Shown piece by piece: positions 27,050 to 36,288 of a DNA stretch of 64,000 nt. A model generated the notes under the pieces. The model did no database searches and was not told the origin of the DNA. It worked only from the letters and a program-made list of their open reading frames with translations. The translations under genes and the position numbers were made by a program. The DNA is taken from the NCBI RefSeq assembly GCF_000482385.1, contig NZ_AXVD01000010.1, positions 140,096-204,095 of the forward strand, given 5' to 3'. Position 1 is the first letter of the stretch. Each line of letters starts with the position of its first letter. This stretch comes from Nocardia sp. CNY236 (lineage in GTDB: Bacteria; Actinomycetota; Actinomycetes; Mycobacteriales; Mycobacteriaceae).

Positions 27050-28612
27050 TCAGCGACTGCGGCGACTCTTCTTGCGCGGCGGCGGCAGGAGCCCTTCGGC
27101 ACGCAGGCGGGCGGCATGCTCGGCCAAGGCCTCGACCAGGGGACCGACCTGTGCCACGTCCGGCTGCACATCGACGCGCAGCCCGAACTCGATGGCAGTT
27201 TCTGCGGTCTTGGGGCCGATGCAGGCAACGATCGTGCGGGCATGTGGCTTACCCGCGATGCCCACCAGATTGCGCACCGTGGAGGAGGAGGTGAACAGGA
27301 CCGCGTCGAACCCGCCGGTCTTGATCATCTCACGCGTTTCCGCGGGCGGCGGCGAAGCGCGCACCGTGCGATAGGCGGTCACGTCGTCGATCTCCCACCC
27401 GCGGTCACGCAGCCCCTCGGCCAGCGTCTCGGTAGCGATGTCCGCGCGAGGCAGCAACACCCGGTTCACCGGGTCGAATACGTCGTCGTAGGGCGGGAAG
27501 TCGGCCAGCAGTCCCTCCGAGGACTGTTCGCCGGTGGGCACCATCTCGGGATTGATGCCGAAGGAGCGGACCTTGTCCGCAGTCGCCTCACCGACGCAAG
27601 CGATCTTCACACCGGAGAACGCGCGGGCGTCCAAGCCGAACTCGGCGAACTTCTCCCACACCGCTCGCACTGCGTTCGTGGAGGTGAACACCACCCACTG
27701 GTAGCGTCCGTCGACCAACCCCTTGACCGCGCGCTCCATCTGCGCCGGACTGCGTGGCGGCTCCACTGCGATGGTCGGGACCTCCATCGGAATGGCGCCG
27801 TGCGTGACGAGTCGTTCGCTCATCTCGGCAGCCTGGTCTTTGGTACGCGGCACCAGAACGGTCCAGCCATACAGGGCACGCGATTCCCACCACGACATCT
27901 TCGAGCGGTGTCCGACCACCTTGCCGATGGTTACCACCAGCGAGCCGACCAATTCGGAGGCCGCACTGTTGAGTGTGGCCAGGGTGGCCTCGATAGTGCG
28001 CTGCTGGCGTGTGGTTCCTCGCACCGTCACAGCGACCGGCGTCTGCGGCGCCATTCCGTGCTCGACCAGAGCGCTCGCGGTCTCGGCCAGATGCCCGGAT
28101 GTCGCATGCAGCACGAGGGGGCCGGGAGCAGCAGCGAGGGCGGCCCAGTCGACCTCTCCGCGTACGTCGGCCTCGGTGTGTCCGGAGCCGAGCGCGATGC
28201 CCGCATAGCTGGGCACAGCGGATCCGTTGGGCAGACCTGGCAGTACCTCGAAAACCATGTGCGACCGAGTAACGGCATTGACCTCGGCGATGACCGAATC
28301 GGTGGTCAACGGGTCGCCAGCAACCACGCGGACCACGTCGCGACCAGCGCGGGCTTCGGATATCAACGTCTTGGCCACATCGACAGGTTCACCGAGAGCG
28401 GGTCGCACATCGACCGGGCGCTCGCCATCGGGGTCCGGTTCGACCGCGCTACCGATCATGGCGAGGACGCCTTTGTCGACATCGGGGTCGGTGAACGCCA
28501 ACGTCGCCCGACCGATCGCCTCACGGGCTCGTACAGTGAGCAGCGCCGGATCTCCGGGACCCGACCCGACGAACAGGATCCGACCGGGGTGCTTCTTGGC
28601 GGCTCGACTCAT
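27050..28612 (-). CDS. hemD: Fused uroporphyrinogen-III C-methyltransferase / uroporphyrinogen-III synthase
   Basis: 520 residues in two parts. Residues ~1-245 form a tetrapyrrole-methylase (SUMT/CobA-type) domain: RILFVGSGPGDPALLTVRA, VRVVAGDPLTTDSV and VEVLPGLPNG-like loops. Residues ~250-505 are uroporphyrinogen-III synthase (LVPRTKDQAAEMSERL, VVFTSTNAVRAVWEKF, IACVGEATADKVRSFGI, AVLFTSSSTVRNLVGI, ACIGPKTAETAIEFGL). The synthase closes and inverts ring D after HemC; the methylase makes precorrin-2 for siroheme or cobalamin. Whether the methylase half is active cannot be told. The nitrate-assimilation gene at the left end implies a siroheme need (nitrite reductase). A lysine/arginine tail ends the protein. 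It follows hemC by 64 bases. Confidence 0.93.
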   Translation of the reverse strand: MSRAAKKHPGRILFVGSGPGDPALLTVRAREAIGRATLAFTDPDVDKGVLAMIGSAVEPDPDGERPVDVRPALGEPVDVAKTLISEARAGRDVVRVVAGDPLTTDSVIAEVNAVTRSHMVFEVLPGLPNGSAVPSYAGIALGSGHTEADVRGEVDWAALAAAPGPLVLHATSGHLAETASALVEHGMAPQTPVAVTVRGTTRQQRTIEATLATLNSAASELVGSLVVTIGKVVGHRSKMSWWESRALYGWTVLVPRTKDQAAEMSERLVTHGAIPMEVPTIAVEPPRSPAQMERAVKGLVDGRYQWVVFTSTNAVRAVWEKFAEFGLDARAFSGVKIACVGEATADKVRSFGINPEMVPTGEQSSEGLLADFPPYDDVFDPVNRVLLPRADIATETLAEGLRDRGWEIDDVTAYRTVRASPPPAETREMIKTGGFDAVLFTSSSTVRNLVGIAGKPHARTIVACIGPKTAETAIEFGLRVDVQPDVAQVGPLVEALAEHAARLRAEGLLPPPRKKSRRSR

Positions 28613-28676
28613 GCCTGCACCTCGCTTGCGCTGGGCACGGGCACGCCCGAAGGCTTACTGCCTGTGTTTCGCTCGC

Positions 28677-29732
28677 TCATTGGCTGTTCTCCATTGGGCT
28701 GGGATTGGGCAAGTCGGTGGTGGGCGAGTTGGTCACTGGAATGCTGGGACCGTCGTCCATTTCGAGGGCGAGCAGGTCACGCGCCCCCATGTCGAGCAAC
28801 TCGCGGGCGAGTGAGCGGCCGAGCTCCATCGCATCCGCTGGAGAGCCGATCACCGATGCACGCAACACATCGGATCCATCGACAGCCGCGGCACATGCGC
28901 GTAGCGAGAGTTCGTCCACCAGACGTCCCTCGTCGTCGAGCGATTCGACCACCTCTGCAAGCGCGCCGATCGGCGCCGTGCAGCCGGCCTCCAACTCCGC
29001 CAACAGTGACCGTTCGGCGAGCACCGAGGCCCGGGTCGCTGCATGATCCAGGCCCGGCAAGATCTCGAGCAGAGCCGCGTCGTCGCTGCGGCATTCCACT
29101 GCCAACGCTCCCTGAGCGGGGGCCGGCAGCATTTGCATCGGCTCCAATGCCTCGGTGACCGCATCCAACCGGTTGGTGCGGGCGAGTCCAGCCCGAGCCA
29201 CCACAACGGCGTCGAGCTCACCCTCATGGACCTTGCGCAACCGGGTATCCAAATTGCCGCGTAGCGGGACGACATCCAGGCTCAGGCCGAGTGCTCGTAG
29301 CTGCGCCGCACGACGCGGCGCCGAGGTCCCGATCCTGGCCCCCGCTGGTAGCTCACCGAGCACCAAACCGTCGCGCGCCACCAAGGCGTCCCGCGGATCC
29401 TGCCGCAGCGGGATTGCGGCAATGGTGAAGCGCGGGTCCTGCGCGGTCGGTAGGTCCTTGTAGGAATGCACCGCAATGTCGATCGCGCCGGCGGCCAGTT
29501 CGTCGCGCAATGCGGAGGTGAATACGCCGACACCGATCTTCTGTACCGGGTCGGCCGACAGGTCGCCCGCGGTCTTGACCACGACCAGCTCGGCCTCGTG
29601 TCCCGCGGCGACCAGTTCGTCGCGCACCATCCCGGCTTGGGTGAGCGCGAGCTGGCTGCCTCGGGTTCCGATCCGCCACGGCGCACGAGCGCCGTCGGCT
29701 GCCGCATCGCCTTGTCGATGCACCATGGTCAT
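28677..29732 (-). CDS. hemC: HemC, hydroxymethylbilane synthase
   Basis: Polymerises four porphobilinogens into hydroxymethylbilane. 351 residues. Motifs: [55 protein letters not shown], and the dipyrromethane-cofactor cysteine C251 in [15 protein letters not shown]. The C-terminal ~30 residues ([20 protein letters not shown]) are an unstructured, family-atypical tail. The ATG at 29732 overlaps the hemA stop as ATGA; another ATG two codons later exists. Part of the rex-hemA-hemC-hemD run. Confidence 0.96.
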   Translation of the reverse strand: MTMVHRQGDAAADGARAPWRIGTRGSQLALTQAGMVRDELVAAGHEAELVVVKTAGDLSADPVQKIGVGVFTSALRDELAAGAIDIAVHSYKDLPTAQDPRFTIAAIPLRQDPRDALVARDGLVLGELPAGARIGTSAPRRAAQLRALGLSLDVVPLRGNLDTRLRKVHEGELDAVVVARAGLARTNRLDAVTEALEPMQMLPAPAQGALAVECRSDDAALLEILPGLDHAATRASVLAERSLLAELEAGCTAPIGALAEVVESLDDEGRLVDELSLRACAAAVDGSDVLRASVIGSPADAMELGRSLARELLDMGARDLLALEMDDGPSIPVTNSPTTDLPNPSPMENSQ

Positions 29733-31174
29733 GCCGTCTGCCCCTGTTCCTCGCCACGATGTCCAACGGTGAAGTCGTCGGCCAACGCGATCTCTCCATC
29801 TGTCAGTGCGATCTCCGCGCGTTCACCGACGGGCGGGGCAGTGATCTCCATCGGTGCGGCCACTGCCTGTGCGGCACCGGGTTTCAGTTCGAACAGCTCA
29901 CGTAGTGCCTCGGCGTAGCTGTCTCCACCCGGGGTGGAGGCCAACTGCTTGACGCGCACCGTGGGCGCATGCAGCAGCTTGTCGACCACTCGGCGCACCG
30001 TGCGCGCGACCTCGACGCGCTCCGGGTCGGCGAGCCGGGGTAGCCGCGAATCCAGGCGGAGCAACTCTGCCTCGACCACCTCCGCGGCACGCTGCCGCAA
30101 TGCGGTAACCGTCGGAGTGACCTCGGCCATCCGTTGTCCGGCAAGGTACTTGGCGAGTTCCTCGGCGATGATCGAACGGGCAGCGGCAGTATCCGTGGAG
30201 GCGGCGCCCGCCGCAGGATCCCGTTGCAATGTCTCGATATCGATGAGCGCCACCCCAGGGAGCCCGGCCACGGCATGCTCGACGTCACGCGGCAATCCGA
30301 GATCACAGAACACAAGAGGTCTTTCTGCCTCGGCGAACTGCTCGCCTCGCTCACGTTCGGCGAGCGCGCGATGAGCATCGGCCAACGTCACCACCGCACC
30401 CACCGCTCCGGTACAAGTCACCACCACGTCGGCCGCGGCCAATGCCTCGACCATCCGAGACAGGTCCTGCGCGTGGGCCGCGACCCCGTAGGTACCGGCG
30501 GTCTCCGCGAGCCTGCTTGCTCGCCCGAGAGTGCGATTCACCACGATGATGCGCCCGATTCCTGCACGCGAAAGATGAGCCACCGCAAGGCCGCCCATCG
30601 CGCCCGCCCCGACCACTGCGGCCGTCCGTCCGGCCAACGGACCCAGCGCCTGCTGCGCCCGATCCAGCGCAACCGACACCACCGAGGCGCCGGCACGATC
30701 GATGCCGGTCTCGGCGTGCACTCGCTTGCCGACGCGCAGTGCCTGTTGAGCGAGCTCGTGCAGGGTCCGCCCGACCGCCTGCTGCGCATCGGCGGAGATA
30801 TAGGCGCCGCGTATCTGGCTGAGCACCTGTTGCTCGCCGACCACCATCGAATCCAAGCCGCTGGACACCGCGAACAGGTGCTCGACGGCGGCCTCGGCGT
30901 AACGGACGTAGGCGTACTTGGTCAATTCACCCAACGGCAAGCCGGAATGCGTGGTCAGCAGGTCGCTGATCTCGGCGAGCCCGCCGTGGAAGGCGTCGAC
31001 CACCGCGTAGACCTCCACCCGATTACAGGTGGAGACGATCATCGCTTCGGACACGTGGCTGGAGGCGAGCAGGCGGTCGATCAGCTTCGGCCGGTCGGTG
31101 TCGGTGACAGCCACCCGCTCCAGCACCGACACCGGCGCGCTGCGGTGCGAGATGCCCACCAGGAGAACACTCAT
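29729..31174 (-). CDS. hemA: HemA, glutamyl-tRNA reductase
   Basis: First enzyme of C5-pathway tetrapyrrole synthesis: reduces Glu-tRNA with NADPH to glutamate-1-semialdehyde, which HemL uses. 481 residues. The catalytic cysteine is C50 ([13 protein letters not shown]); the signature [13 protein letters not shown] and the NADPH-binding [17 protein letters not shown] follow, then the dimerisation domain ([35 protein letters not shown] with only part quoted as landmark). The C-terminal ~45 residues are an acidic, family-atypical extension. AAAGGG precedes the ATG at 31174. Downstream of rex by 109 bases, an order known from other actinobacteria where Rex controls heme genes. Confidence 0.95.
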   Translation of the reverse strand: MSVLLVGISHRSAPVSVLERVAVTDTDRPKLIDRLLASSHVSEAMIVSTCNRVEVYAVVDAFHGGLAEISDLLTTHSGLPLGELTKYAYVRYAEAAVEHLFAVSSGLDSMVVGEQQVLSQIRGAYISADAQQAVGRTLHELAQQALRVGKRVHAETGIDRAGASVVSVALDRAQQALGPLAGRTAAVVGAGAMGGLAVAHLSRAGIGRIIVVNRTLGRASRLAETAGTYGVAAHAQDLSRMVEALAAADVVVTCTGAVGAVVTLADAHRALAERERGEQFAEAERPLVFCDLGLPRDVEHAVAGLPGVALIDIETLQRDPAAGAASTDTAAARSIIAEELAKYLAGQRMAEVTPTVTALRQRAAEVVEAELLRLDSRLPRLADPERVEVARTVRRVVDKLLHAPTVRVKQLASTPGGDSYAEALRELFELKPGAAQAVAAPMEITAPPVGERAEIALTDGEIALADDFTVGHRGEEQGQTA

Positions 31175-31283
31175 GCCACACCCTTTCCGGCATGCGCCGA
31201 CCCGTGGCTGGTCATGCTTTGCTGCCTCCTCCGGACTCGACCGCTCCTCCAGGCGCGCTGATCGATTCGCTCGCTGCGCTCAC

Positions 31284-32129
31284 TCATGGTGTGACCACCG
31301 ATCCCTTGCTGCTTGGCTCCGTTGCCGTATGCGAGGCTGCTGCATGCGGAGTTGTCGAATGCTGGAGTGCCGGATGCGGGGGCGCCGGGCGCTGCGTCGA
31401 CGGACGGTGCGCGACCCGGCGTGAACCAGCGTGCACGACTTCGGGCGGCGAGGCCTGCTCCGCACTGCGCACCCGATCGAACGACAACATCTGCATTTCG
31501 ACCGCCAGATCGACGCGGCGAACCTCGACCGTCGGCGGTGTGATCAACTCGCAAGGAGCGAAACTCAGAATCGACTGCACACCCGCCGCGACCAGTCGGT
31601 CACATACCTGTTGCGCTGCGTGATCGGGGACCGCGATGACCGCGATGGTGGGTTGCAACTCCGATATCGCAGCGTTCGATCCGGCGATGTCGCGTACTTC
31701 CAGTCCAGCAACCGACAGGCCGACCACGTCGGGATCGCTGTCGAAGATGCCGACCACGGTGAAGCCCCGCTGCTGGAACCCGTCGTAGCCGACCAGTGCC
31801 CGTCCCAGGTTTCCAGCGCCGACCAAGGCCACGCGATGACCGTGCGCGAGGCCGAGCACATTCTCGATCCGGGAGCGAAGCTTGGCCACGTCATAGCCCA
31901 CACCGCGAACACCGCTGGGGCCGAGGAAAGACAGGTCCTTGCGCAACTTGGCCGAATTGACACCCACCGCGCCGGCGAGTTCCTCGCTCGATACGATGGA
32001 AATATCGTCGTCGGCCAATGTGGCGAGAACTTGAAGATATGTAGCCAGCCGCCCGACCGTGGCCTGCGGGATGTCCTTCTGCAGAGCCCTGCCGGAGACG
32101 CCATATGACGCCTCATGCTGCTCTGTCAC
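31284..32129 (-). CDS. rex: Rex, NADH/NAD+-sensing transcriptional repressor
   Basis: 281 residues. N-terminal winged helix (VGRLATYLQVLATLADDD, VSSEELAGAVGVNSAKLRKDL) and a Rossmann domain (RVALVGAGNLGRALVGYDGF, VVGIFDSDPDVVG) that binds NADH/NAD+; high NADH releases Rex from DNA. The C-terminal ~50 residues are a low-complexity tail rich in Pro, His, Ser and Ala that is not part of the Rex fold. The GTG at 32129 is preceded by GAGGAG at eight bases, so upstream in-frame codons to 32318 are not used. A Rex-operator-like site lies over its likely promoter, consistent with autoregulation and control of the downstream heme genes. Confidence 0.94.
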   Translation of the reverse strand: MTEQHEASYGVSGRALQKDIPQATVGRLATYLQVLATLADDDISIVSSEELAGAVGVNSAKLRKDLSFLGPSGVRGVGYDVAKLRSRIENVLGLAHGHRVALVGAGNLGRALVGYDGFQQRGFTVVGIFDSDPDVVGLSVAGLEVRDIAGSNAAISELQPTIAVIAVPDHAAQQVCDRLVAAGVQSILSFAPCELITPPTVEVRRVDLAVEMQMLSFDRVRSAEQASPPEVVHAGSRRVAHRPSTQRPAPPHPALQHSTTPHAAASHTATEPSSKGSVVTP

Positions 32130-32268
32130 GTCGTCGACTCCTCGTCCTGGCCCTCGGGCAACAGGTTCGTCGCTCGACCCTCTGGCCCGGGGCGGGCCGG
32201 TGCCATGGTGTCGAAGTTTCGGATTACGGGCGGCCCCGCAGGCCTCGGCGTGCGGGTCGCGTGTCACC

Positions 32269-32297
32269 ACCGTAACTGCTTGTGAAGCCCTGGACAA
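32269..32297 (-). promoter_or_regulatory. rex promoter overlapped by a Rex-operator-like palindrome
   Basis: On the minus strand TTGTCC (32297-32292), a 17-base spacer and TACGGT (32274-32269) form a promoter. Positions 32280-32297 read TTGTGAAGCCCTGGACAA on the + strand, matching 12 of 14 specified bases of the actinobacterial Rex site TTGTGAA-N4-TTCACAA. Bound Rex would cover the -35 element and spacer. Confidence 0.65.
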
Positions 32298-32366
32298 AGT
32301 CGGTGAAATTGGCCTCATTTTGGGCCTCCACCAGCACTACGACCGAACCGGGCTCGGCGCCGGCGC

Positions 32367-32627
32367 TCAGCGCTGCAGATCCGCGCGCAATCGCGCCTCG
32401 TCGACGTCGAAATAGCTGTGTTCGCGGCCGTCGAGCAGAACGACGGGAAGTCGGTCTCCGTACTCTGCGCGCACCTCGGGATTGGTTTCGGCGGCTTCGT
32501 CGACGTCGACCGTCTCGGGTTCGATGTCGAATTCGGCACAGACGACGCGTAGCTGCTCGAGTGCGTTGGCACACAGGCCACAACCCACTCGCGTCAGCAA
32601 TGTCACCGAATGCGTGGAAGTTGTCAT
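32367..32627 (-). CDS. Glutaredoxin-like redox protein
   Basis: 86 residues of a minimal thioredoxin fold: [19 protein letters not shown] with a CGLC active site near the N-terminus, [28 protein letters not shown] with the cis-proline region (RLPVV), and a short final helix. It belongs to the DUF836/glutaredoxin-2-like group found before hemA in mycobacteria (Rv0508, from memory). The ATG at 32627 gives the family-typical N-terminus; an earlier in-frame codon at 32678 adds 17 residues. Same direction as rex, with the rex promoter between them. Confidence 0.85.
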   Translation of the reverse strand: MTTSTHSVTLLTRVGCGLCANALEQLRVVCAEFDIEPETVDVDEAAETNPEVRAEYGDRLPVVLLDGREHSYFDVDEARLRADLQR

Positions 32628-32765
32628 AGGGACATTGAAACGAGGGTCGGACGCCAGCCGCGACATGGTCCTCGCCACACCATTGTGTCAGGCCCTGCCT
32701 TATGCGGTAGCCGTTACTCGATCCGGCTAGTGTTGACTTGGTTCGCGCGACGGGCGGAGGTACTG

Positions 32766-33800
32766 GTGCCGGAACGATCGAAGGTGGCAAGGGCCGGATT
32801 CATCGCGGGACGATTCGGTGAGTTTCCGGCGCGATGGAACCTGAGTCAGGTGGGCCAGGGCTTGCAAGACCAACTCGCTCGCATCTCGCGCAGCCCCTTC
32901 GGCCCGAGCAAGGAGGAATTGCGCGCCAATCTGGCGGGCGAGGCGAGCGCGGATGCTGCGCTGACACTGCACGACGCAGAGTTGGCCGCCGCGGGCACGG
33001 CGCAGCCCACACTCGCCGAGGCGCCACGAGACCTGACCGCAGCGGCATTCTTCGATGTGGACAACACCATGGTGCAGGGTGCGTCGATCGTGCACTTCGC
33101 GCGTGGTCTGGCGGCCCGCAAGTACTTCAAGACCTCCGATCTGATGGACGTCGCCTGGAAACAAGTGAAGTTCCGGGTCACCGGCAAAGAAAACAGCACC
33201 GATATGGCCAGCGGAAAGGAAAAGGCGCTGGCGTTCATCGCCGGGCGCTCGACGACCGAACTGGCTGCCCTCGGTGAGGACATCTACGACGAAATCATTG
33301 CCGACAAAATCTGGCCCGGCACCCGCGCACTTGCGCAAATGCACCTGGATGCGGGTCAACAGGTGTGGCTGGTGACCGCGACGCCCGTCGAGTTGGCCCA
33401 AGTGATCGCGAAACGGCTCGGGTTGACCGGCGCGTTGGGCACGGTCGCCGAGAGTGTGGAGGGGAGGTTCACCGGCCGCCTGGTTGGCGATATCCTGCAC
33501 GGTCTCGGCAAAGCGCACGCGGTACGCACGCTCGCGATCCGAGAAGGCCTGAACCTCAAGCGATGCACCGCATATTCCGACAGCCACAACGATGTTCCGA
33601 TGCTGTCGCTGGTCGGTACCGCCGTGGCGATCAACCCGGATTCGGATCTTCGAGAGGTTGCCAAGAATCGTGGCTGGGAGATCCGCGACTTTCGAACCGG
33701 GCGTAAAGCCGCAAAGATCGGGGTGCCGACTGCCCTCGTCCTGGGCGCGGCAGGGGGCGCTATCGCCGCAGCTGTGACGCGACGCCGAGACAACGCCTGA
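32766..33800 (+). CDS. HAD-superfamily subfamily IB hydrolase (phosphoserine phosphatase-like)
   Basis: 344 residues. HAD motif I is [16 protein letters not shown] (Asp nucleophile and Asp+2), motif [17 protein letters not shown], motif [28 protein letters not shown] helical cap lies between motifs I and II. The N-terminal ~90 residues and a C-terminal hydrophobic segment ([20 protein letters not shown]) are additions to the core; the latter could anchor the protein to the membrane. Mycobacterial homologues in this position are annotated SerB, but family IB also includes phosphatases for other small molecules, so the substrate is open. GGAGG five bases before the GTG at 32766 sets the start. 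Confidence 0.88.
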   Translation: MPERSKVARAGFIAGRFGEFPARWNLSQVGQGLQDQLARISRSPFGPSKEELRANLAGEASADAALTLHDAELAAAGTAQPTLAEAPRDLTAAAFFDVDNTMVQGASIVHFARGLAARKYFKTSDLMDVAWKQVKFRVTGKENSTDMASGKEKALAFIAGRSTTELAALGEDIYDEIIADKIWPGTRALAQMHLDAGQQVWLVTATPVELAQVIAKRLGLTGALGTVAESVEGRFTGRLVGDILHGLGKAHAVRTLAIREGLNLKRCTAYSDSHNDVPMLSLVGTAVAINPDSDLREVAKNRGWEIRDFRTGRKAAKIGVPTALVLGAAGGAIAAAVTRRRDNA

Positions 33801-33869
33801 CCTCGGCAGTCTGCGCCGAGTCCACATCCAGCCCGTTCGAGCACGCAACGCGATGTCGAGACCACTCGG

Positions 33870-33903
33870 CCGGTGAAACCGCTCAGCCGGTGAAACCGCT
33901 CAG
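33870..33903. repeat. 17-bp tandem duplication across the acyltransferase stop codon
   Basis: CCGGTGAAACCGCTCAG occurs at 33870-33886 and 33887-33903, with a degraded third copy after it. The second copy contains the stop codon (33900-33902) of the acyltransferase gene. Confidence 0.9.
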
Positions 33904-34907
33904 CCCGTGAAGACGTTGCGGCGTTTGGTGAGCAGTTTGTACAGCGTGTGCTGGATCGTTTCGCGCACCTGATCGGTGACCTCGAACATGGTCATCGGGT
34001 CGTCGGCCGCCTCCGGCTCGTAGGCATCGGTCGGGATGGGGGCACCGAATTCGATGTACCACTTCGACGGCAATGGCACCGCGCCCAATGCGCCCAGGTG
34101 GGGGAACAGTGGCGTCACCGGGAAATACGGCAAACCCAGCAGCCGGGCCAGCGGCTTGAGATCGGCCAGCTTGGGATAGATCTCCTCCGAACCGACAATG
34201 GAGCAGGGGATGATCGGTACCCCGGTGCGCACGGCGGCGGCGACGAAACCGCCGCGCCCGAAGCGCTGTAGTTTGTATCGGTCGGCGTACTGCTTGCCGA
34301 CGCCCTTGAATCCCTCCGGGAATACCCCGGCCAGTTCGCCGCTGCGCAGCAGGCGCTCGGCGTCTTCCCGGCATGCCAACGTATGCCCGGCTCGGCGTGC
34401 GGCAGCGCCGAGTACCGGCATCTCGAAGACCAGGTCGGCAGCAAGCAGGCGCAACACCCGTTGTTTGGGGTGGCGATCGTGCACAGCCAATTGCAGCATC
34501 AGACCGTCTATGGGCACCGTGCCTGCGTGGTTGGCCACGATCAGCGCTCCGCCTGCCTCCGGGATGTTCTCCATCCTGCTGACCTCGACCCGAAACCACA
34601 GGTTCGACAGTGGGCGCAACGCCGGTAGGACGACCGATGTGAGCAGGTGCTCGTCGAAGCCGAACTCATCGACCTGATAGTCGCCGCTGAGCCTACGCCG
34701 CGCGAAATCGGCAGTCTTGGTAATGCTCTTGCCGAGTGTGCCGCGTACCAGGCCCGACAGCGACTGCGCGGCGGGGGGCGTGACCGCTGCGCGATGTTCC
34801 ACCAGCGATGTCACCGGCCTCGGAGCGGACAAACGTTGCGGGATGGACCGTCGACGCGCGTCGGCCTGCGGGTCATGGAGTTGGATGACCTTCGCTACGT
34901 CATTCAT
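33900..34907 (-). CDS. PlsC-like lysophospholipid acyltransferase family protein
   Basis: 335 residues. The acyltransferase block begins with ENIPEAGGALIVANHAGTVPIDGLML: the catalytic His is H127 and the acidic residue D134, an HX6D spacing with PID that resembles the TMEM68/DAG-acyltransferase branch, not the textbook HX4D of PlsC. FPEGFKGVGKQYADRYKL and VPIIPCSIVGSEEIYP are the second and third blocks. The first ~75 residues are a basic, probably disordered extension. It is coupled to the upstream epimerase gene (ATGA at 34904-34907), as in mycobacteria (Rv0501-Rv0502). Membrane lipid or triacylglycerol synthesis is likely; the exact acyl acceptor is unknown. Confidence 0.85.
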   Translation of the reverse strand: MNDVAKVIQLHDPQADARRRSIPQRLSAPRPVTSLVEHRAAVTPPAAQSLSGLVRGTLGKSITKTADFARRRLSGDYQVDEFGFDEHLLTSVVLPALRPLSNLWFRVEVSRMENIPEAGGALIVANHAGTVPIDGLMLQLAVHDRHPKQRVLRLLAADLVFEMPVLGAAARRAGHTLACREDAERLLRSGELAGVFPEGFKGVGKQYADRYKLQRFGRGGFVAAAVRTGVPIIPCSIVGSEEIYPKLADLKPLARLLGLPYFPVTPLFPHLGALGAVPLPSKWYIEFGAPIPTDAYEPEAADDPMTMFEVTDQVRETIQHTLYKLLTKRRNVFTG

Positions 34908-36007
34908 TGATATGCTCCCGTACCGGCCCCGATCAGGCCGAGCAGTTTGTGTTCTGCGGCGTCGATCCACGCCGGATCGACCACGGGCCGCAACGCTGCG
35001 CCCCCGATGAAGTCATCGAATGCCTGCACCGTCGTCCAACGCGGCGCGAACCGGAGTACGGTTCGCATGCGCGTGGTGTCCAGGCCACACCCGAAATAGA
35101 AGTATTCGAGCTGTTCGGCGGAGAACTCACGCATCACCGGGCCCATGAGCAGACGGCCCGCCGTGCGGAACACCGTGAACGGCACCGGCAATTCGATTCG
35201 GCCCGCCCGCCGAATCGCCTGGGACAAGGCCAGCGCGCCGTCACCTGCGATGTTGTAGGCGCCACTGGCTGCCGTCCGCGCCGCCGAAGTGAGCGCTGCT
35301 ACTGCGTCCTCTTCGTGCAGCAGCTGCATACGCGCGTCCCGACCGAATACGGTGGGCGTTACCGGTGAACCCAGATATTGCACGCCGCGCGCGGCCAGCC
35401 GAGGACCGACGATCGGGGCAAATCGCAGAATTGACGTGGCGATATCTGGGCGCCTGCGAGCCAAGCCGCGAACGTAGCCCTCGATTTCGACCATATCGCG
35501 GGCAAACCCACCCTGCGGAGGGGTACGCGCACTCATTTCTTCGCTGAATTTTGCCGGATCTTTCGCACTGCACCCGTATACCGCCGACGAGGACCGCAGT
35601 ACGACCCGGCGCACCGATGGCGCCTTCTGACACACCGCGAACAGTTGCATCGCGCCGAGCACATTGTGGTCTTTCATCACCGCGCGGCCGCCGCCCATCG
35701 GTGGGCGCGACAGCACTGCGGCATGCACCACAGTGTCCACTCCGCTACCGTCGATGACCTTACGGATCAATGGGTTTCGAATATCCGCGCGGATGAACTC
35801 CGCGCGGCCCAGTCGCCGCTGCGAATCTCGTCCAGGTGTCATCGTGTCGACCGCCAGAATGCGCTCGATACCGGGATCCTGGGCAAGTCGGGCGACGACC
35901 ATACCACCGAAGTACCGGCTGGCTCCGGTGACCAGCACGACCCTCGGTGTATGCCCTTCGCGACCCTCAGAACCCACCGGCACTCGCTTCCCATTGCCAG
36001 GCGCCAC
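34904..36007 (-). CDS. Atypical extended SDR / NAD-dependent epimerase-like protein
   Basis: 367 residues with a Rossmann start (VVLVTGASRYFGGMVVARLAQDP), an Asp-based dinucleotide site (FIRADIRNP), VVLRSSSAVYG and ILRFAPIVGP. The usual YxxxK catalytic pair of epimerases is not evident: the aligned stretch reads IEGYVRGLARRRPD. It may bind nucleotide-sugar or NAD without epimerase chemistry. Mycobacterial homologues in this slot (Rv0501) are labelled galE2, which I regard as a weak label. The GTG at 36007 has an AATAAT sequence four bases upstream and no strong Shine-Dalgarno. Coupled to the acyltransferase gene. Confidence 0.8.
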   Translation of the reverse strand: MAPGNGKRVPVGSEGREGHTPRVVLVTGASRYFGGMVVARLAQDPGIERILAVDTMTPGRDSQRRLGRAEFIRADIRNPLIRKVIDGSGVDTVVHAAVLSRPPMGGGRAVMKDHNVLGAMQLFAVCQKAPSVRRVVLRSSSAVYGCSAKDPAKFSEEMSARTPPQGGFARDMVEIEGYVRGLARRRPDIATSILRFAPIVGPRLAARGVQYLGSPVTPTVFGRDARMQLLHEEDAVAALTSAARTAASGAYNIAGDGALALSQAIRRAGRIELPVPFTVFRTAGRLLMGPVMREFSAEQLEYFYFGCGLDTTRMRTVLRFAPRWTTVQAFDDFIGGAALRPVVDPAWIDAAEHKLLGLIGAGTGAYQ

Positions 36008-36132
36008 AGTGATTATTCCCAGTCCCTAGCGTAGCCGCTCGGTACCCGATCACTCAGAATATTAACCAGGATCTAACGATGACTTCAGTCACGCGATACG
36101 GATGGCGATTTCAAAATTGAAAGTTTCAAACG

Positions 36133-36160
36133 AAAAAACCCGTCACAAATTGGTGACGGG
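36133..36160 (-). terminator. Intrinsic terminator after bS22
   Basis: Eight-base stem CCCGTCAC / GTGACGGG (36139-36160) with a 6-base loop, followed on the minus strand by six T (36138-36133). It lies 26 bases past the bS22 stop. Confidence 0.85.
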
Positions 36161-36186
36161 TCTTGTCGGCTATCGCACAGCGAGTC

Positions 36187-36288
36187 TTACTTGCCGAGTT
36201 TGCGACGCTGGACACGCGTGCGGCGAAGCAGCTTACGGTGCTTCTTCTTCGACATACGCTTGCGGCGCTTCTTGATCACTGAACCCAT
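36187..36288 (-). CDS. bS22, small actinobacterial 30S ribosomal protein
   Basis: 33 residues, nearly all Lys and Arg: [19 protein letters not shown] then [14 protein letters not shown]. This is the AURKAIP1/COX24-like protein identified in mycobacterial ribosomes as bS22, a universally conserved mini-protein in actinobacteria. GAGGAC lies about six bases before the ATG at 36288 and an intrinsic terminator follows, so the gene is complete. Mycobacteria have the same order (excisionase-like HTH gene, bS22, epimerase). It is short enough for automated calls to miss. Confidence 0.93.

Noticed and set aside
26864..29158. 764-codon open frame on the + strand opposite hemD and hemC
   Set aside because: Antisense artefact over two clear heme genes; no family motif or Shine-Dalgarno-supported start.
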